From assembly GCA_903813345.2 (NCBI GenBank), contig CAIIXF020000011.1, positions 3,188,571-3,248,570 of the forward strand: a stretch of DNA of 60,000 nt, read 5' to 3'. Below the pieces are notes generated by a model. That model was not told the origin of the DNA. It did not search any database and saw only the letters and a list, made by a program, of their open reading frames with translations. A program made the translations under genes and the position numbers. Shown here one piece after another: positions 42,801 to 49,179 of this stretch (positions within the stretch are counted from its first letter, which is position 1; each line of letters begins with the position of its first letter). Source of the stretch: Owenia fusiformis. Its lineage: Eukaryota > Annelida > Polychaeta > Sabellida > Oweniidae.

Positions 42801-45800
42801 CTAACGTGTTTCTATAAATGTAACATTTGACTCTGAACTATGACAACACCAAAATGTTTTCATATATTCCTTGAAATCCACTGGTCGAGTCATTATTAAT
42901 TCTCCAAACTATAACACTACCATAACCTTGTCCAATTTTCTCTAGACCATACATATTGCCCCAGTTTTAACTATGTCCATATTATGGTTTTAGACGGAGG
43001 ATCGGGCGAAAAACAGACGAGGACTGGGAAGAAGATGAGAAACAAGAACATAAATCAAAACTAGAAGTACAATTATTTAGCTTTCAAACATTTTATTTTA
43101 CAGTAAGTTTTTATGTTCTTCTGAATTTTTTTAATTTTATCATAAAAACGTTTCATACATTTAAATGATTAGTTCTCAACAGTTATATGCGTAGATCCAC
43201 TCTTAGTCGATGTATATAGGCTAGAGGGCGATTGAAATGATTTTTAAATAAAGAGGGCATGTTGATCAATGTGTGTTTCTTTATACTTGAGAGAGAAATG
43301 ATGCTTACCGGTGCTGCCATCTTTATATCGGCCAAGCCAATGTCACAATAAGTTTTATCTTTCTTATGTACACATGCACTTCCTTACGATGTTGAATTTG
43401 TAAATTGCAATTAATTATATTCAGCTGTTCCTTGGGATGTCTGTGGCTGGTACCATAACACAAGGATACTTCTTCGCCTTCCATTTATTAAACATAGTCA
43501 ACAATAATCAGCTTCTTGGTGGAGTCATACAGGCAGTTACACAAAATGGTAAGTTGACTTTTATTTCGTAAAGCAAAGAATTTTGTTACAAAATCGCTAA
43601 AAAAACGTTCATTTAGTTTGCAGATTGAAAAAAATGAAAGAAAGAATATAAATAAAACTTTTATTTCGTTTGTAAAGTAAAATAATCGGTTGCATACTTG
43701 TAGTGTAGTAAGTTAATGCTTATCTCGTCAGTTAATTCAAGCAAGGGTTAAACTGGTATTTGAAGTTTGAAATGATAGCGCTGACTGTAAAATTATTGAA
43801 TTGGTCGATGAGATGGTAGTCAAATGTCATCAATAATAATGCTCTCAATATTGTTATATGTTTCAGGTCGATCCTTGCTCTGGGTAGCAGTCCTCTTTCT
43901 CATTGTCTTTTACCTCTACGGCCTCGTCGCCTTCGCTCTTCTTAGACCCTCATTTAAGCCAAACGAAGAGTTCTATTGTGAGACGCTATGGCAGTGCACA
44001 ATTACAGTCGTGCGTTATGGGATGGTCGGCGATCTGTTTGAGGTAAATTTGTTAATTTTCAATCAAACTGACTACTCATATCCTGATATATTGATCTACA
44101 ATAGTCATGTAAATTATAATAATTTCATTTTCGTGACATTTCAATGATATCCCTCTGAAGAGATTATCACAACTTATGTTAATCCGAGAGCACCTTATTT
44201 TACCAAGATATATCCCTGATTATTTATATTAAGCCAGATCCCACAATCGCAAATGATTTTGACTAGAATTATTATGATTTAAATGAGTAGATATTGCACG
44301 AACTACAATGTGTGTGTCTATAGAACTAGAGCTGAACTGACCTTTCTAATACACCCTGCCGCATTTGCAACACCAAAAAAGCTGAAACATTTGCCACATT
44401 CATGATGCCATATTTGTGGTAGCAATAATTTTAAATACGATGCACGTTATATAATTATTGTAAAAAGTGTCTGGGGATTTAGTTTGTTTATAATGCTACC
44501 TACATCCTATGATATCATGAGCCAGGTCAGTCTATTCTGCTTCATATGGTGTAGCGATGAGTAGCAGGGTTCATTGCAAAGGTCATTTGCAAACTAACTA
44601 GAAAAAGCATGAATCATTACTGTTGAACTGATAATATACAAAATAATTAGTAATGAGCAGTTAAGAACTAATTGAGAGCAAGTTATAAATACATATTTTT
44701 CAATTATTTGGGCAGCATAATTATATTATCGCCCAATGTCTTTAGTAAAGAATTCTAGCCCCTTAAAACTCTGATGTTACTTAATATTTTAGAATTTGAG
44801 ATATCAAAATAGAATTATCAGTTTAACAAGGGTGATGAACAAATGGTAAATGTTTTATGATAGAACTTATTTTAATGCTTAGATGAATACCGTAAGTCTG
44901 GACTTATACGTTTTTCAGTTTTTTTACTATAATTGTATATTGCTTTAGGTCATGCGGTAGTTGATTTTGAATTGCTTTTATGATAGCACCTTGTTAGTTG
45001 ACTTCTAGTAAAACTATCTAGTATACTAGATATGGTAGTTGATAGTCGTTTCCTTCCATATTTTACAAACCCCTAGGTATATATCAACATAACTATTGCA
45101 TATGATAATAGGCAGGGTTTTGCGTTTGTGTCTAAGGTGCTTGCTGTAACGAAAAAGCTATATAAGAAATAAAATGAAATTTATTTGTATGAAAAGCATT
45201 TATATTTACATGGTTCGCAAGAATTTACAACGTTCTTAAGAATTAATATAGCCTATATAATATAATATAAACTATTTTTTAAACTTGCCCGCCGGTCTCT
45301 GCATTTTATGTATTATTTTTTCAGCGCATTGGTCTCCACACCACCGAGAATACATTCATGAACTTTGGATACCTCACTATCTTCAACATCTCGTTCTTCA
45401 TCATTATCTGCACCATTGGTCTCAATATCATATTTGGTATCATTGTCGATACATTCTCAGAACTCAGAGACCTAAAGGTATAGGCAATTTTCGTAACGAA
45501 CCCCATTTTTCGTTGCAAGAGATTTGAAATACTCATCTTGATAGGATAAAAAAAGATCAAAACACATGAGGACAACATTTCCCACTTACAATTAGGGATA
45601 ATTCAATTAATAATTGGTGTGGATAAAAGTTGCAAAGACCCATCACGCAAAAAGTGAAATAATATATAATTGTTTACCTTTTGATTTAGATTGTTTTTTA
45701 AGAACAGAGCAACGTAACTCACAAAGATCTAAGTATATAACAGTAACAATATAAACTTTATATTTTAGTGGACCGCTGAATCAGATATGAGAGACACGTG

Positions 45801-47385
45801 TTACATATGCAGTAGAAAAAGCTATGACTTTGAGCACCATGCAAACGTGAGCATTTTCATTTTAAAGTTCAGTCAATATTATCTCTTTTTGAAGAGCGTT
45901 CGGCTTATTTTCTCATGTAAATGCCTAGAGAGATGAAGTGTAGTGTTGTCATGTGCATTTATATTAATATATTTTATAGTATTAAATGAATTATATGATT
46001 ATATGAAATTACACAGAAATAATTTATGGTAGTTTAAAACACAGAAATTGGGTACAAAACAAATGGAAGAGGAAAGAGAAAAAAACGAACTGTATTAATT
46101 ATATATTTGCCTCGTGTCATTTGGAAGTACAATTCACAATCGGAATTTTTTAATCATAGAAATAAATCATAATAATTCAAGTTTCATTGCATTTTAGGGG
46201 TTTGATACTCATGTAAAACTCGAACACAATATGTGGGCATACATATTTTTCTTCATCCATCTGGATGATACAAAACACAACGACTATACTGCTTTGGACC
46301 TTTATGTATATACTCTGGTAAGTAACAGTCCCTCTCAGATATTTTGGAACCCTGCCTCCTCGACATATTGCCTGTAAAGGAGATGCTCGTGAAACGAATA
46401 AGGCAATCTTGACCATTGCATAATACAACTGTTTAAGGAGCTACACACATTAACATCATACAATATTGAAGCACATTATATTTTGTAAAAAGGAAATAAG
46501 GAATGAAACTTGCGATGCGTGATAATTTTATACTTTCTCCAGCAAGTTTGAAAATGTAGTCAATAGGAAGAGGTGGGGTCGCTAAATTGTTGATGGGTGT
46601 ATATAGACATGTTCACCGTGTATATTGGATATAAAATATTGAAACATTTTAAAATGTTATTTATCTCTGTTTTTCAACTTGCTTAATATCTTTACTTATA
46701 CATCCCCCCCCCCCAATCAACTATAATATTCCTAATATATTCTAGCTCAAACAAGAGAGATACGATTTCTTTCCGCTGAACCGAGCTCTGTCGCTGAGTA
46801 ACGTCGATGAGGATAGCGCTGAATCAAAGCTAGATGAGCTACTTAAATACATGATCATGATTGTACGGAAACAACGAGATGAGGTAAACTTTGTTGACCT
46901 ATTTGATACACAAGAAGGGAAAATTAATTTTACAGTTGTCTAATATATTTTAATAAATACTATTATAATGCATTCTTGTCCGAAGATGAATGAAAATCTC
47001 GCAATGCATTTTTCGACATGTCAAATAATCTCTCAAACTTTGGAATATTAATAATATGTCAGAAAATGTCCAAAGTGAAACAAATGCACAAAAGAATGAA
47101 GCACAGCTAGAATAATCCATATAATACAATCAGTTGCTTATAATTGTATACAATGAATATATCGGTCTTCTCTAGGAATCTGAAAAGAAGCGTCGCGAGG
47201 AGAGAATGAAACAACGCAAATGGCAAGAGGAGCATAGAAAAGCAATGAAAGAGGGTGAGGGGGCAAAAGACATTGATGCAACTATAAAACAAGCAATGGA
47301 GGATATTGAATCCATGGGAAGCATTGACCATGATGACTTAGATGCAAAGTATATACCCAAAGAATTCCAGTCTACTAGACTTTAG
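1921..47385 (+). CDS. Inositol 1,4,5-trisphosphate receptor homologue (divergent), 64 exons, 5' partial
   Basis: Predicted intracellular (ER) Ca2+-release channel subunit; channels of this family are tetramers. I could follow 64 exons with GT-AG borders and matching phases, from residue about 105-130 of the family to the stop at 47383-47385. Summed coding length is 7746 nt (2581 aa plus stop), so the full protein would be about 2700 aa, the usual ITPR size. Domains in order: end of the first beta-trefoil, MIR/beta-trefoil 2, armadillo half of the IP3-binding core, long RIH/armadillo solenoid, RIH-associated region, membrane block, S6 ending FGIIVDTFSELR, Cys2-His2 linker (TCYIC...HVKLEHNMW) and a charged C-terminal helix. 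Differences from canonical ITPR (pocket loop, filter, membrane block) argue for a divergent paralogue rather than the standard receptor. Ryanodine receptor is excluded by length and by the C-terminal motif. Introns not described separately, such as 19730-21757, 32549-34124, 39823-40537 and 44043-45324, hold nothing I recognise. Confidence 0.93.
3121..3188 (+). repeat. Left 68-bp terminal direct repeat (LTR candidate)
   Basis: This copy begins TAAACGCTATTACAAATG, ends GATCAGTTCGCA, and is immediately followed by a TGG-initial primer-binding-site-like sequence. It is identical to 7435-7502 except for one base. Confidence 0.6.
3543..7640 (+). CDS. Gag-Pol polyprotein of the gypsy element
   Basis: The reading frame is open from 3477. 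I place the start at 3543 (MAKFSPPSEF), because the preceding 22 residues are hydrophobic and unlike Gag. Domains in order: Gag; two zinc knuckles (CSRCGYNHYDGKSC, CNKCKKKNHFSSVC, about 4234-4338); aspartic protease (FKIDTGADINVIS, about 4510-4550); reverse transcriptase with SLDATSGFYQ and the FMDDI catalytic motif near 5490-5505; RNase H (TDHKPL; YAQIEKELLA); integrase with His2-Cys2 (HEGHFG...CSHC) and catalytic D, D and E with 35 residues between the last two (SDNGPQF to AEKF). Just after the integrase Glu the protein seems several residues shorter than relatives. The last 60 residues do not look like a normal Pol end, so a late frameshift or read-out into flanking DNA is likely. It is otherwise intact, implying a fairly young insertion. 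Confidence 0.93.
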   Translation: MAKFSPPSEFKFDRPAEWPAWRDRFITFRQASKLQKEDEVTQIAQLLYTMGPQANIIYKSFQFAEPVEPVEGAEAAQPQGDLRTYDNVLKRFNDYFIPKVNVIHERKTFGLCSWDRNNESIETFIESLYELSEHCEYENRDEQIRDRIILNVEDEFLSEKLQTLAMDNPLTLSRTIEIVRSHELIKGQSKKPTPENNVDRLSYGSRRSRAKPRSNQKQSTNNDDKSRSSKKCSRCGYNHYDGKSCPAQGKICNKCKKKNHFSSVCKSKSSHVQGVSVEAYDVDQSEHDDSSEFFIGEISDNSHMQSHEPPWRVQLPIHDRKLSFKIDTGADINVISNDSYERLSPRPKLTKFNGIIKTVGGSVSSKGSFIAKSSLNGKRFSMRLYVVDRKSDNLLSRNSSKNLNLIQFNEAQGNIEQSHTPSNTVSNLNVSDRAQPGTISSNKVTQSIHDIDKVTQGTQRSGHNDIDKIIHDPDLYGEVGNMKCPPVKIKIKDDATPYSINVPRRVPFPLMKKLRETLDLMKKLEIIAPVREPTEWCSPMVPVLSKSGKLRITVDYRRLNESICRERYMLPTVDTILQKLTGSKVFTSLDATSGFYQMPLSEESQYLTTFITPYGRYVFRKLPQGISIAPEIFQREMSNILDGIPGVAVFMDDIIVHGDSEKSHNENLEKVLKRLKSRGVKLNKNKCNFKKTELAFLGYRVSDRGIKPDPDKVEAILQMEAPANVEQLRRFLGMVNWLCRFVPNLSTILSPLNMLLRKESAWTWDEAQMSAFNLIKEKVSSSPTLKFYDISKETRVSADSSSFGLGGVLEQKHKDEWFPVHYCSRTLNNAEKHYAQIEKELLASTWACEKFSQYLVGLESFRLITDHKPLVPLINQKSLDQAPIRCQRLLIRLMRFNCKAEYRPGKTLIISDTLSRAPVTSTINETVDSVAQHEDFVIENLPVSKSRLDKIRDASQVDKQISTVIEYVIEGWPTYYKDVDNEAKQFYDLKGSLSVVSGILMYENRIVIPMSMRNNILDTIHEGHFGVEKCRERANTSVFWPGITKQIKELVENCSHCQEKKATNRSEPMISSILPDRPWQKIATDLFEAAKKHYMVVVDYYSRYLEIAHLARNTTCEQVIKKLKEIFSRNGIPEVVYSDNGPQFSSKLFKDFAREYDFRHVTSSPRYPQSNGLAEKFVQTAKRMLLTEDPLSAIMNYRATPTSMTGSSPSQLLFGRQIRTKLPTSPENLKPNWPSESKTKSNDLNAKVKQERYFNKSHGARNLSKLAPGQSVRVKLDNDKSWSDPYPVHTSGLWRGRINAITNEPKVLCLMVIEPNDQFAVMNPKKFKKPHLFTFASAFFTSPSLPIMLSISIFDSYCTLITLLH
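7435..7502 (+). repeat. Right 68-bp terminal direct repeat (LTR candidate)
   Basis: This copy lies directly after the purine run at 7423-7434 and is read through by the pol frame. It is the mate of 3121-3188. If it is a true LTR, it is far shorter than typical gypsy LTRs. Confidence 0.6.
7641..10225. other. Remainder of intron 2, no gene recognised
   Basis: I see no exon of the host gene in this stretch, because exon 2 (phase 2) joins exon 3 at 10226 without a gap in the protein alignment. It contains a 22-bp tandem duplication at 8016-8059 and small repeated GAGTATACTCGTCAGCAGGC-like and GAGTCTACTCGACAGCAGCC-like segments around 8955-9018. Short open frames here have no recognisable homology. 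Confidence 0.6.
8016..8059. repeat. Tandem duplication, 22-bp unit x2
   Basis: ACTTTCAAATGCATTAGAAT plus TG occurs twice back to back with no differences. This looks like a simple local duplication in intron DNA. Confidence 0.85.
10988..11380 (+). repeat. 21-bp minisatellite built from a splice donor (about 19 units)
   Basis: Consensus unit CTCAAAGGTAAGCACACATTA. The first unit is the exon 5/intron 5 junction itself (ACTCAAAG then GTAAGC at 10995), so the last seven exon bases and the donor are repeated about 19 times. At least nine units keep a consensus AAG/GTAAGC-or-T donor. The unit is a multiple of three and the exon frame stays open through the array to 11449, encoding KGKHTLL heptads. 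One unit (about 11311-11330) is 20 bp and changes the frame for the last copies. The array is open on both strands because the unit lacks stops. Confidence 0.95.
13321..17956 (+). CDS. ITPR homologue exons 9-18: helical half of the IP3-binding core and first RIH block
   Basis: Exons: 13321-13446, 13923-13973, 14440-14520, 14932-15117, 15870-15992, 16245-16349, 16751-16861, 17028-17105, 17394-17526, 17853-17956. All boundaries are phase 0 except the exon 17/18 junction (phase 1). VRQKLMRNLK aligns with ITPR1 RQKLMREQ, keeping the equivalents of K508 and R511; the R504 position is K. NSRKNALYFAKYIDF aligns with DYRKNQEYIAKQFGF, keeping R568 and K569, while Y567 is S. QQIDEFVGLLRENK and NYRYLDLLSVLCVC match the family's EIDTFVSLVRKN and PRFLDYLSDLCV. 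Residue numbers are ITPR1 numbering from general knowledge. Confidence 0.92.
13481..13570 (+). repeat. tRNA-derived SINE head (fragment)
   Basis: The sequence CGCCGTAACCACGAGGTTGC followed by GAGCTCGAAACGC reads like the anticodon-arm-to-B-box half of a tRNA, preceded by an A-box-like GGCATGTTCAGGCTAGG. It does not fold as a complete functional tRNA, so a pol III SINE remnant is the better reading. It begins 35 bp after the exon 9 donor. Confidence 0.4.
14075..14175 (-). repeat. tRNA-like SINE fragment, minus strand
   Basis: On the minus strand the segment contains CAGAGGTTCGAACCCCACGC, a good pol III B box, with an A-box-like TAGCACAATGTGAG about 65 bp upstream. There is no complete tRNA cloverleaf. 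It lies in intron 10. Confidence 0.35.
15217..15508. mobile_element. piggyBac-like MITE flanked by TTAA
   Basis: TTAA at 15213-15216 and 15509-15512 flanks a 292-bp element. It starts CCTCTTGAATACCCAGAG and ends CTGGGATTCAAGAGG, so the termini are inverted. TTAA duplication with CCY-starting termini is the hallmark of piggyBac. There is no transposase ORF. The interior includes the short palindrome GTGACGGATATATCCGTCAC. It sits in intron 12. Confidence 0.85.
16499..16563. repeat. Degenerate CGTACC/CGTACAC simple repeat
   Basis: The sequence is a run of imperfect GTAC-containing units (CCGTACACACCGCACCGTAC and so on) in intron 14. No function is suggested. Confidence 0.7.
17601..17754. mobile_element. 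MITE-like element with about 35-bp inverted termini
   Basis: The left end CACATTTGATCTACGGCAAC and onward is mirrored by the right end (GCCAACCGTAGATCAAATGTG), with the match continuing imperfectly for about 35 bp. The roughly 85-bp interior has no ORF. It is in intron 17, about 75 bp after the exon 17 donor. Confidence 0.8.
18646..18938 (+). promoter_or_regulatory. TATA-like box followed by an orphan open segment inside intron 18
   Basis: TATAAATA lies at 18646-18653, a consensus donor (AAG/GTAAGC) at 18682, and an acceptor-bounded open segment at 18790-18938 (CTTTGTAG acceptor, GTGAGC donor). The segment is read in phase 0 and contains VEKFVALDYTGEFTSMS. It cannot be a constitutive exon of the ITPR homologue: it is 149 nt long and exon 18 already joins exon 19 in phase 0. 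It may be an alternative promoter with an alternative exon, a poison exon, or chance. I do not recognise the peptide. Confidence 0.25.
19688..31682 (+). CDS. ITPR homologue exons 19-40: modulatory armadillo solenoid
   Basis: Exons: 19688-19729, 21758-21874, 22279-22514, 22700-22754, 23204-23310, 24250-24349, 24566-24673, 24919-25055, 25483-25550, 25830-25885, 26219-26380, 26589-26717, 27049-27158, 27482-27566, 28230-28417, 28704-28817, 29016-29184, 29625-29729, 30003-30071, 30232-30373, 31035-31173, 31530-31682. The product is almost entirely predicted helix and leucine-rich. It follows ITPR order: VLRLLHYLVRFGYYGN resembles ARNLIYFGFYNF; HLQYLVSLVELLSTCAE resembles IHLVELLAVCTEG; VDIKKAYLKFLLWVYM resembles VKIAYINFLNHCYV. 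Exon 19 (14 residues, LKRLDDPEFDEDSD) joins exon 18 in phase 0, which is why the open segment at 18790 is not placed between them. Confidence 0.88.
31884..31936. repeat. CA/CGCA-rich microsatellite
   Basis: The sequence is an imperfect run of ACACGC/GACGCA units (ACACGTACACGCAGACGCAC) in intron 40. Confidence 0.75.
32534..39462 (+). CDS. ITPR homologue exons 41-50: 15-nt microexon, basic linker and RIH-associated region
   Basis: Exons: 32534-32548, 34125-34205, 34896-34971, 35289-35537, 35982-36116, 36626-36736, 36933-37088, 37639-37788, 38609-38794, 39274-39462. Exon 41 is 15 nt and adds RIYRE when its split codons are resolved; skipping it keeps the frame. Exon 44 carries a long charged helix (QTKSIQSTMSAGRKALHELQ). 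Exon 45 is Lys/Arg-rich and ends KKKVQFNN, an RVxF-type PP1-docking match, with an RKAT PKA-type site at its start; it is 135 nt, phase 0 on both sides. Exons 47-49 resemble the RIH-associated domain (EGYIVLVLNLLACMCDGQHK against ITMQPILRFLQLLCENHNR in ITPR). Confidence 0.85.
34394..34539. mobile_element. Foldback/MITE hairpin, about 63-bp arms
   Basis: The element starts TAATGCCTTGGTCACATTTG and ends CAAATGTGACCCAGGCATTA. Each arm carries a GC-rich core (CGGCGCCCGGCCGATTGAGT) in an otherwise AT-rich intron, and the arms meet around a loop of about 20 bp. The arms are about 90% complementary. There is no ORF. It lies in intron 42. Confidence 0.88.
34685..34847. mobile_element. MITE family A, copy 1
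   Basis: This copy begins CCGGTGTAAAAGGGTAGGAG and ends with a decayed inverse end (CTTTCACACCTG). It shares its interior (TTTATATGGTGACCTAA; AAAGGGGACCATAATCCCC) with the copy at 38416. It lies about 50 bp before the exon 43 acceptor. Confidence 0.82.
36208..36590 (-). pseudogene. Mariner-like transposase remnant (C-terminal part) with one terminal repeat
   Basis: On the minus strand the segment reads PYLWGYGKEKVYENDLGTI and continues LLRNAFGPLTTVQVCLQRD. This matches the general pattern of the transposase end in mariner/IS630-type elements (FLWGYLK.KVY.N...TI..LK, then an Arg-Asn and Cys-rich end). The outer edge ACAGGGTGGTAAAAAAGG is a typical mariner-like terminal sequence. Only the last third is left and it is not under an intact ORF, so it is a relic. 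It lies in intron 45. Confidence 0.65.
37529..37630. repeat. Tandem duplication, 51-bp unit x2
   Basis: Two adjacent copies of CCGTGTGCTTTAGTAGTCCC and onward, to CCAATATTTG, differ at about three to four bases. The second copy ends eight bases before the exon 48 start (37639), so the duplication abuts the acceptor's pyrimidine tract. Confidence 0.92.
37799..38110. mobile_element. MITE-like element with inverted ends and long internal inverted blocks
   Basis: The left end GCTGTATTACACGGTGAC and right end ACCCGTGTAATAGC are inverted. The internal block GGGGCTTTGAGAGATATGA is mirrored by TCATATCTCTCAAGGCCCC. There is no ORF. It begins about 10 bp after the exon 48 donor (37789). Confidence 0.8.
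38221..38270. repeat. Tandem duplication, about 22-bp unit x2
   Basis: The unit AATGTGAATTGTTATTAA occurs twice with a short variable joint, in intron 48. Confidence 0.75.
38416..38591. mobile_element. MITE family A, copy 2
   Basis: This copy has perfect 12-bp inverted ends, CCGGTGTAAAAG and CTTTTACACCGG. It shares the same interior blocks as the copy at 34685. Its right end is only 17 bp from the exon 49 start (38609), so the branch-point region of that intron lies within or at the edge of the element. Confidence 0.88.
39784..41438 (+). CDS. ITPR homologue exons 51-54: region before the membrane domain
   Basis: Exons: 39784-39822 (13 residues), 40538-40646, 40908-41026, 41269-41438. The stretch SIEIMKDDYLAKATFRVKNK aligns with the ITPR segment [20 protein letters not shown]. 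Further on, MWSKDILKDIYYQRRIL aligns with RSEDLFNEMNWQKKL, the linker that runs into S1 in the family. Exon 54 ends in phase 2 with a split Trp codon completed by exon 55. Confidence 0.82.
41870..45477 (+). CDS. ITPR homologue exons 55-60: membrane domain and pore
   Basis: Exons: 41870-42022, 42484-42636, 42994-43102, 43425-43548, 43867-44042, 45325-45477. Hydrophobic segments: S1-like (TIILSVVINILMLMS) followed by an Asp-rich lumenal loop (PDDDDDYW) with NNT glycosylation sequon; a second (LGGVHNFFSLLVFISYFL) matching the ITPR S3 stretch LLGAFNVCNKIIFLMSF; a basic/acidic linker (KRRIGRKTDEDWEEDEKQEH); a third matching S4 (FLGMSVAGTITQGYFFAFHL); S5 (SLLWVAVLFLIVFYLYGL); and S6 (FFIIICTIGLNIIFGIIVDT). 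The pore motif at 44016-44033 reads YGMVGD after CETLWQCTITVVR, whereas ITPRs have [20 protein letters not shown] then GVGD. Five clear hydrophobic segments are seen instead of six. Confidence 0.9.
45769..47385 (+). CDS. ITPR homologue exons 61-64: zinc-binding linker and charged C-terminal helix
   Basis: Exons: 45769-45846, 46198-46317, 46746-46883, 47176-47385. TCYICSRK (Cys-x2-Cys) in exon 61 and THVKLEHNMW (His-x4-His) in exon 62 reproduce the invariant Cys2-His2 linker between S6 and the C-terminal tail. DFFPLNRALSLSN matches the ITPR WFPRMRAMSLVS segment. The last exon adds about 70 residues of strongly charged helix (EKKRREERMKQRKWQEEHRK), longer and more basic than the usual coiled-coil end, and stops at 47383-47385. 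Confidence 0.9.
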
Positions 47386-48335
47386 TGACTTTAGTACGAA
47401 CCATTCCATTATATTCAAACTAATAAAGTTTGAATATTTACCAGGCTGGGCGAAGTTTGAATGGGAAGATGATACCACAACATTTCAATGGAAACAAATC
47501 ATTGAAATCAAAAACTTAAATGTCACTTGCCATTTGTTAAAATCATATCGTAAAAATATTGAGCTACAGTTTAAGGAACATTTACTGAAAATTTCATGGA
47601 AAAATATCAATTATTAATAAAGTTAGAGCATATAGTTCATTACTTCTGGGACAAACCTCGTATATGTATCTAAAATATCCAATTGCCCAATAGCTATATG
47701 TACTTGAATGACAATTTACCAAAAGCTTTATGTACTTTTAAAAGCGAATACCTAATAAGCTGTACTTGTAAAATGACATAGTCCATCTATATGATATGAG
47801 ACGATACGATATGATATATAATTCAAGAAATAATGGAATATATTGGAAAAGGCATTGAGTTGAACACTTGGCAAAACATATTCTATTTAAACTTAAAACC
47901 TATTTGTGGCCATAAAAATAGGAAAAACAAAAGGCACTAAATATCAGGATAACTCTTATGTATATTGGAAAGCATTTCATTTGACAAAGATATCTATAAT
48001 ATAATATTATATACCATAATATAGCGATTTATATACACGATTGTACCATAATGTATATTGTACATTTTATACACTATACACAAAACATCTAAACAATGTA
48101 TGATTTATTGTATCATAATTTTAATAAATGTCAACGTTTTGTTTGTTTTAAATGTTTATGTATTCTATTTTCTAGACAGATGCGATTTCTACGTGAATGA
48201 TTGTATATATGATATATAGAATTTACTGTAAATATTATTTAGAGGAAATTATGTATAATTGTATGATGTTATTATTATTTGACAGATATGTACTACATAT
48301 GCTATCTTGTAATAAATGAAGTCTGTGATATACAA
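47386..48335 (+). other. 3'UTR of the ITPR homologue
   Basis: This AT-rich stretch follows the stop codon and has no supported coding exon. It ends near AATAAA at 48311-48316, followed by a T/G-containing stretch, so cleavage near 48330 is expected. The open frame at 47342-47617 overlaps the last exon in another frame and shows no homology. Confidence 0.6.
48311..48316 (+). terminator. Poly(A) signal AATAAA
   Basis: This canonical hexamer lies about 925 bp after the ITPR-homologue stop, with TGATATACAAGTTG-type sequence 15-30 bp downstream. It is the most plausible end of that transcript. Confidence 0.6.
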
Positions 48336-49179
48336 GTTGAATACGGCGTCGATTTTATTGTCCCTGGTCGCCCCTGGTGATTTAAACTGGTTTATGGTAC
48401 ATGTGGAACGGGACTAGGCCTACTAACTTTGACAGTAGTTCTTTAACGTTGTCCAATGTGTTTATACTCTTTGCTAAACTCTTTGCATTCGTTTGACTTC
48501 ACTTCTTAAAAGAGTAGTTTGACTCTGCACGCAGGGTAATGTGTTTAGTATGTAAATATTATGAGGCATTGTACTATCATCAAATGCCGATTGTCTGATT
48601 TGCCTAGTCAAAACTGTCAATATGGAAGGGCATTTCCCTGCAGCTAAAAATGGTTTAATTATAATTCTAAAAGTATTTCGCGCAAGTACCGTGGTCATCA
48701 TCACGGCCATGAGCCACCACACAGTGACAGGATAGAAAAATAGTAAGCATTTGCATCCACGATGTGTTATAACAATCGTGTAGGTCGAATATGTTATTCC
48801 TTATTCCTCTTTCTGACCGGGCTTAGTTGCATACAAGTATTGTTATACAGCTATTCATTCGAAAATGTCATGCAAGAGATCTGTTTCATCGTTCCTTAAT
48901 TCAATAGTACATAGCTGACTTCACGATAACTTCTTCCGCGCACTCATTTCGATTTGTACAATAATCCACCAACTATTATCCGAATACTACCAGTGTAGGA
49001 TATAATATTTCATTTCATGTAATGCTATCCATACACATTTCTTTATCTTGATGGGGAAGAGTAAGTCATAGTATTGGTTTGATAAAGTTTATCCCCTTCT
49101 TATCTTTTCACGTATGCACCGAACGAAAATGAAGTATGTTACCGGGGATATTTTGTGCTCTTGTATTTACTTGCTATCG
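48336..49179. other. Intergenic, convergent with the minus-strand MANSC gene
   Basis: This interval separates the ITPR-homologue poly(A) signal from the stop codon of the minus-strand gene. The minus-strand gene's 3'UTR must lie here, but I see no AATAAA on that strand close to the stop. The open frame 48474-48722 (minus) has no recognisable features. Confidence 0.5.

Noticed and set aside
45285-45578. Open frames overlapping exon 60 in other frames or strands
   Set aside because: The S6/FGIIVDTF frame explains the conservation; the others are shadows.
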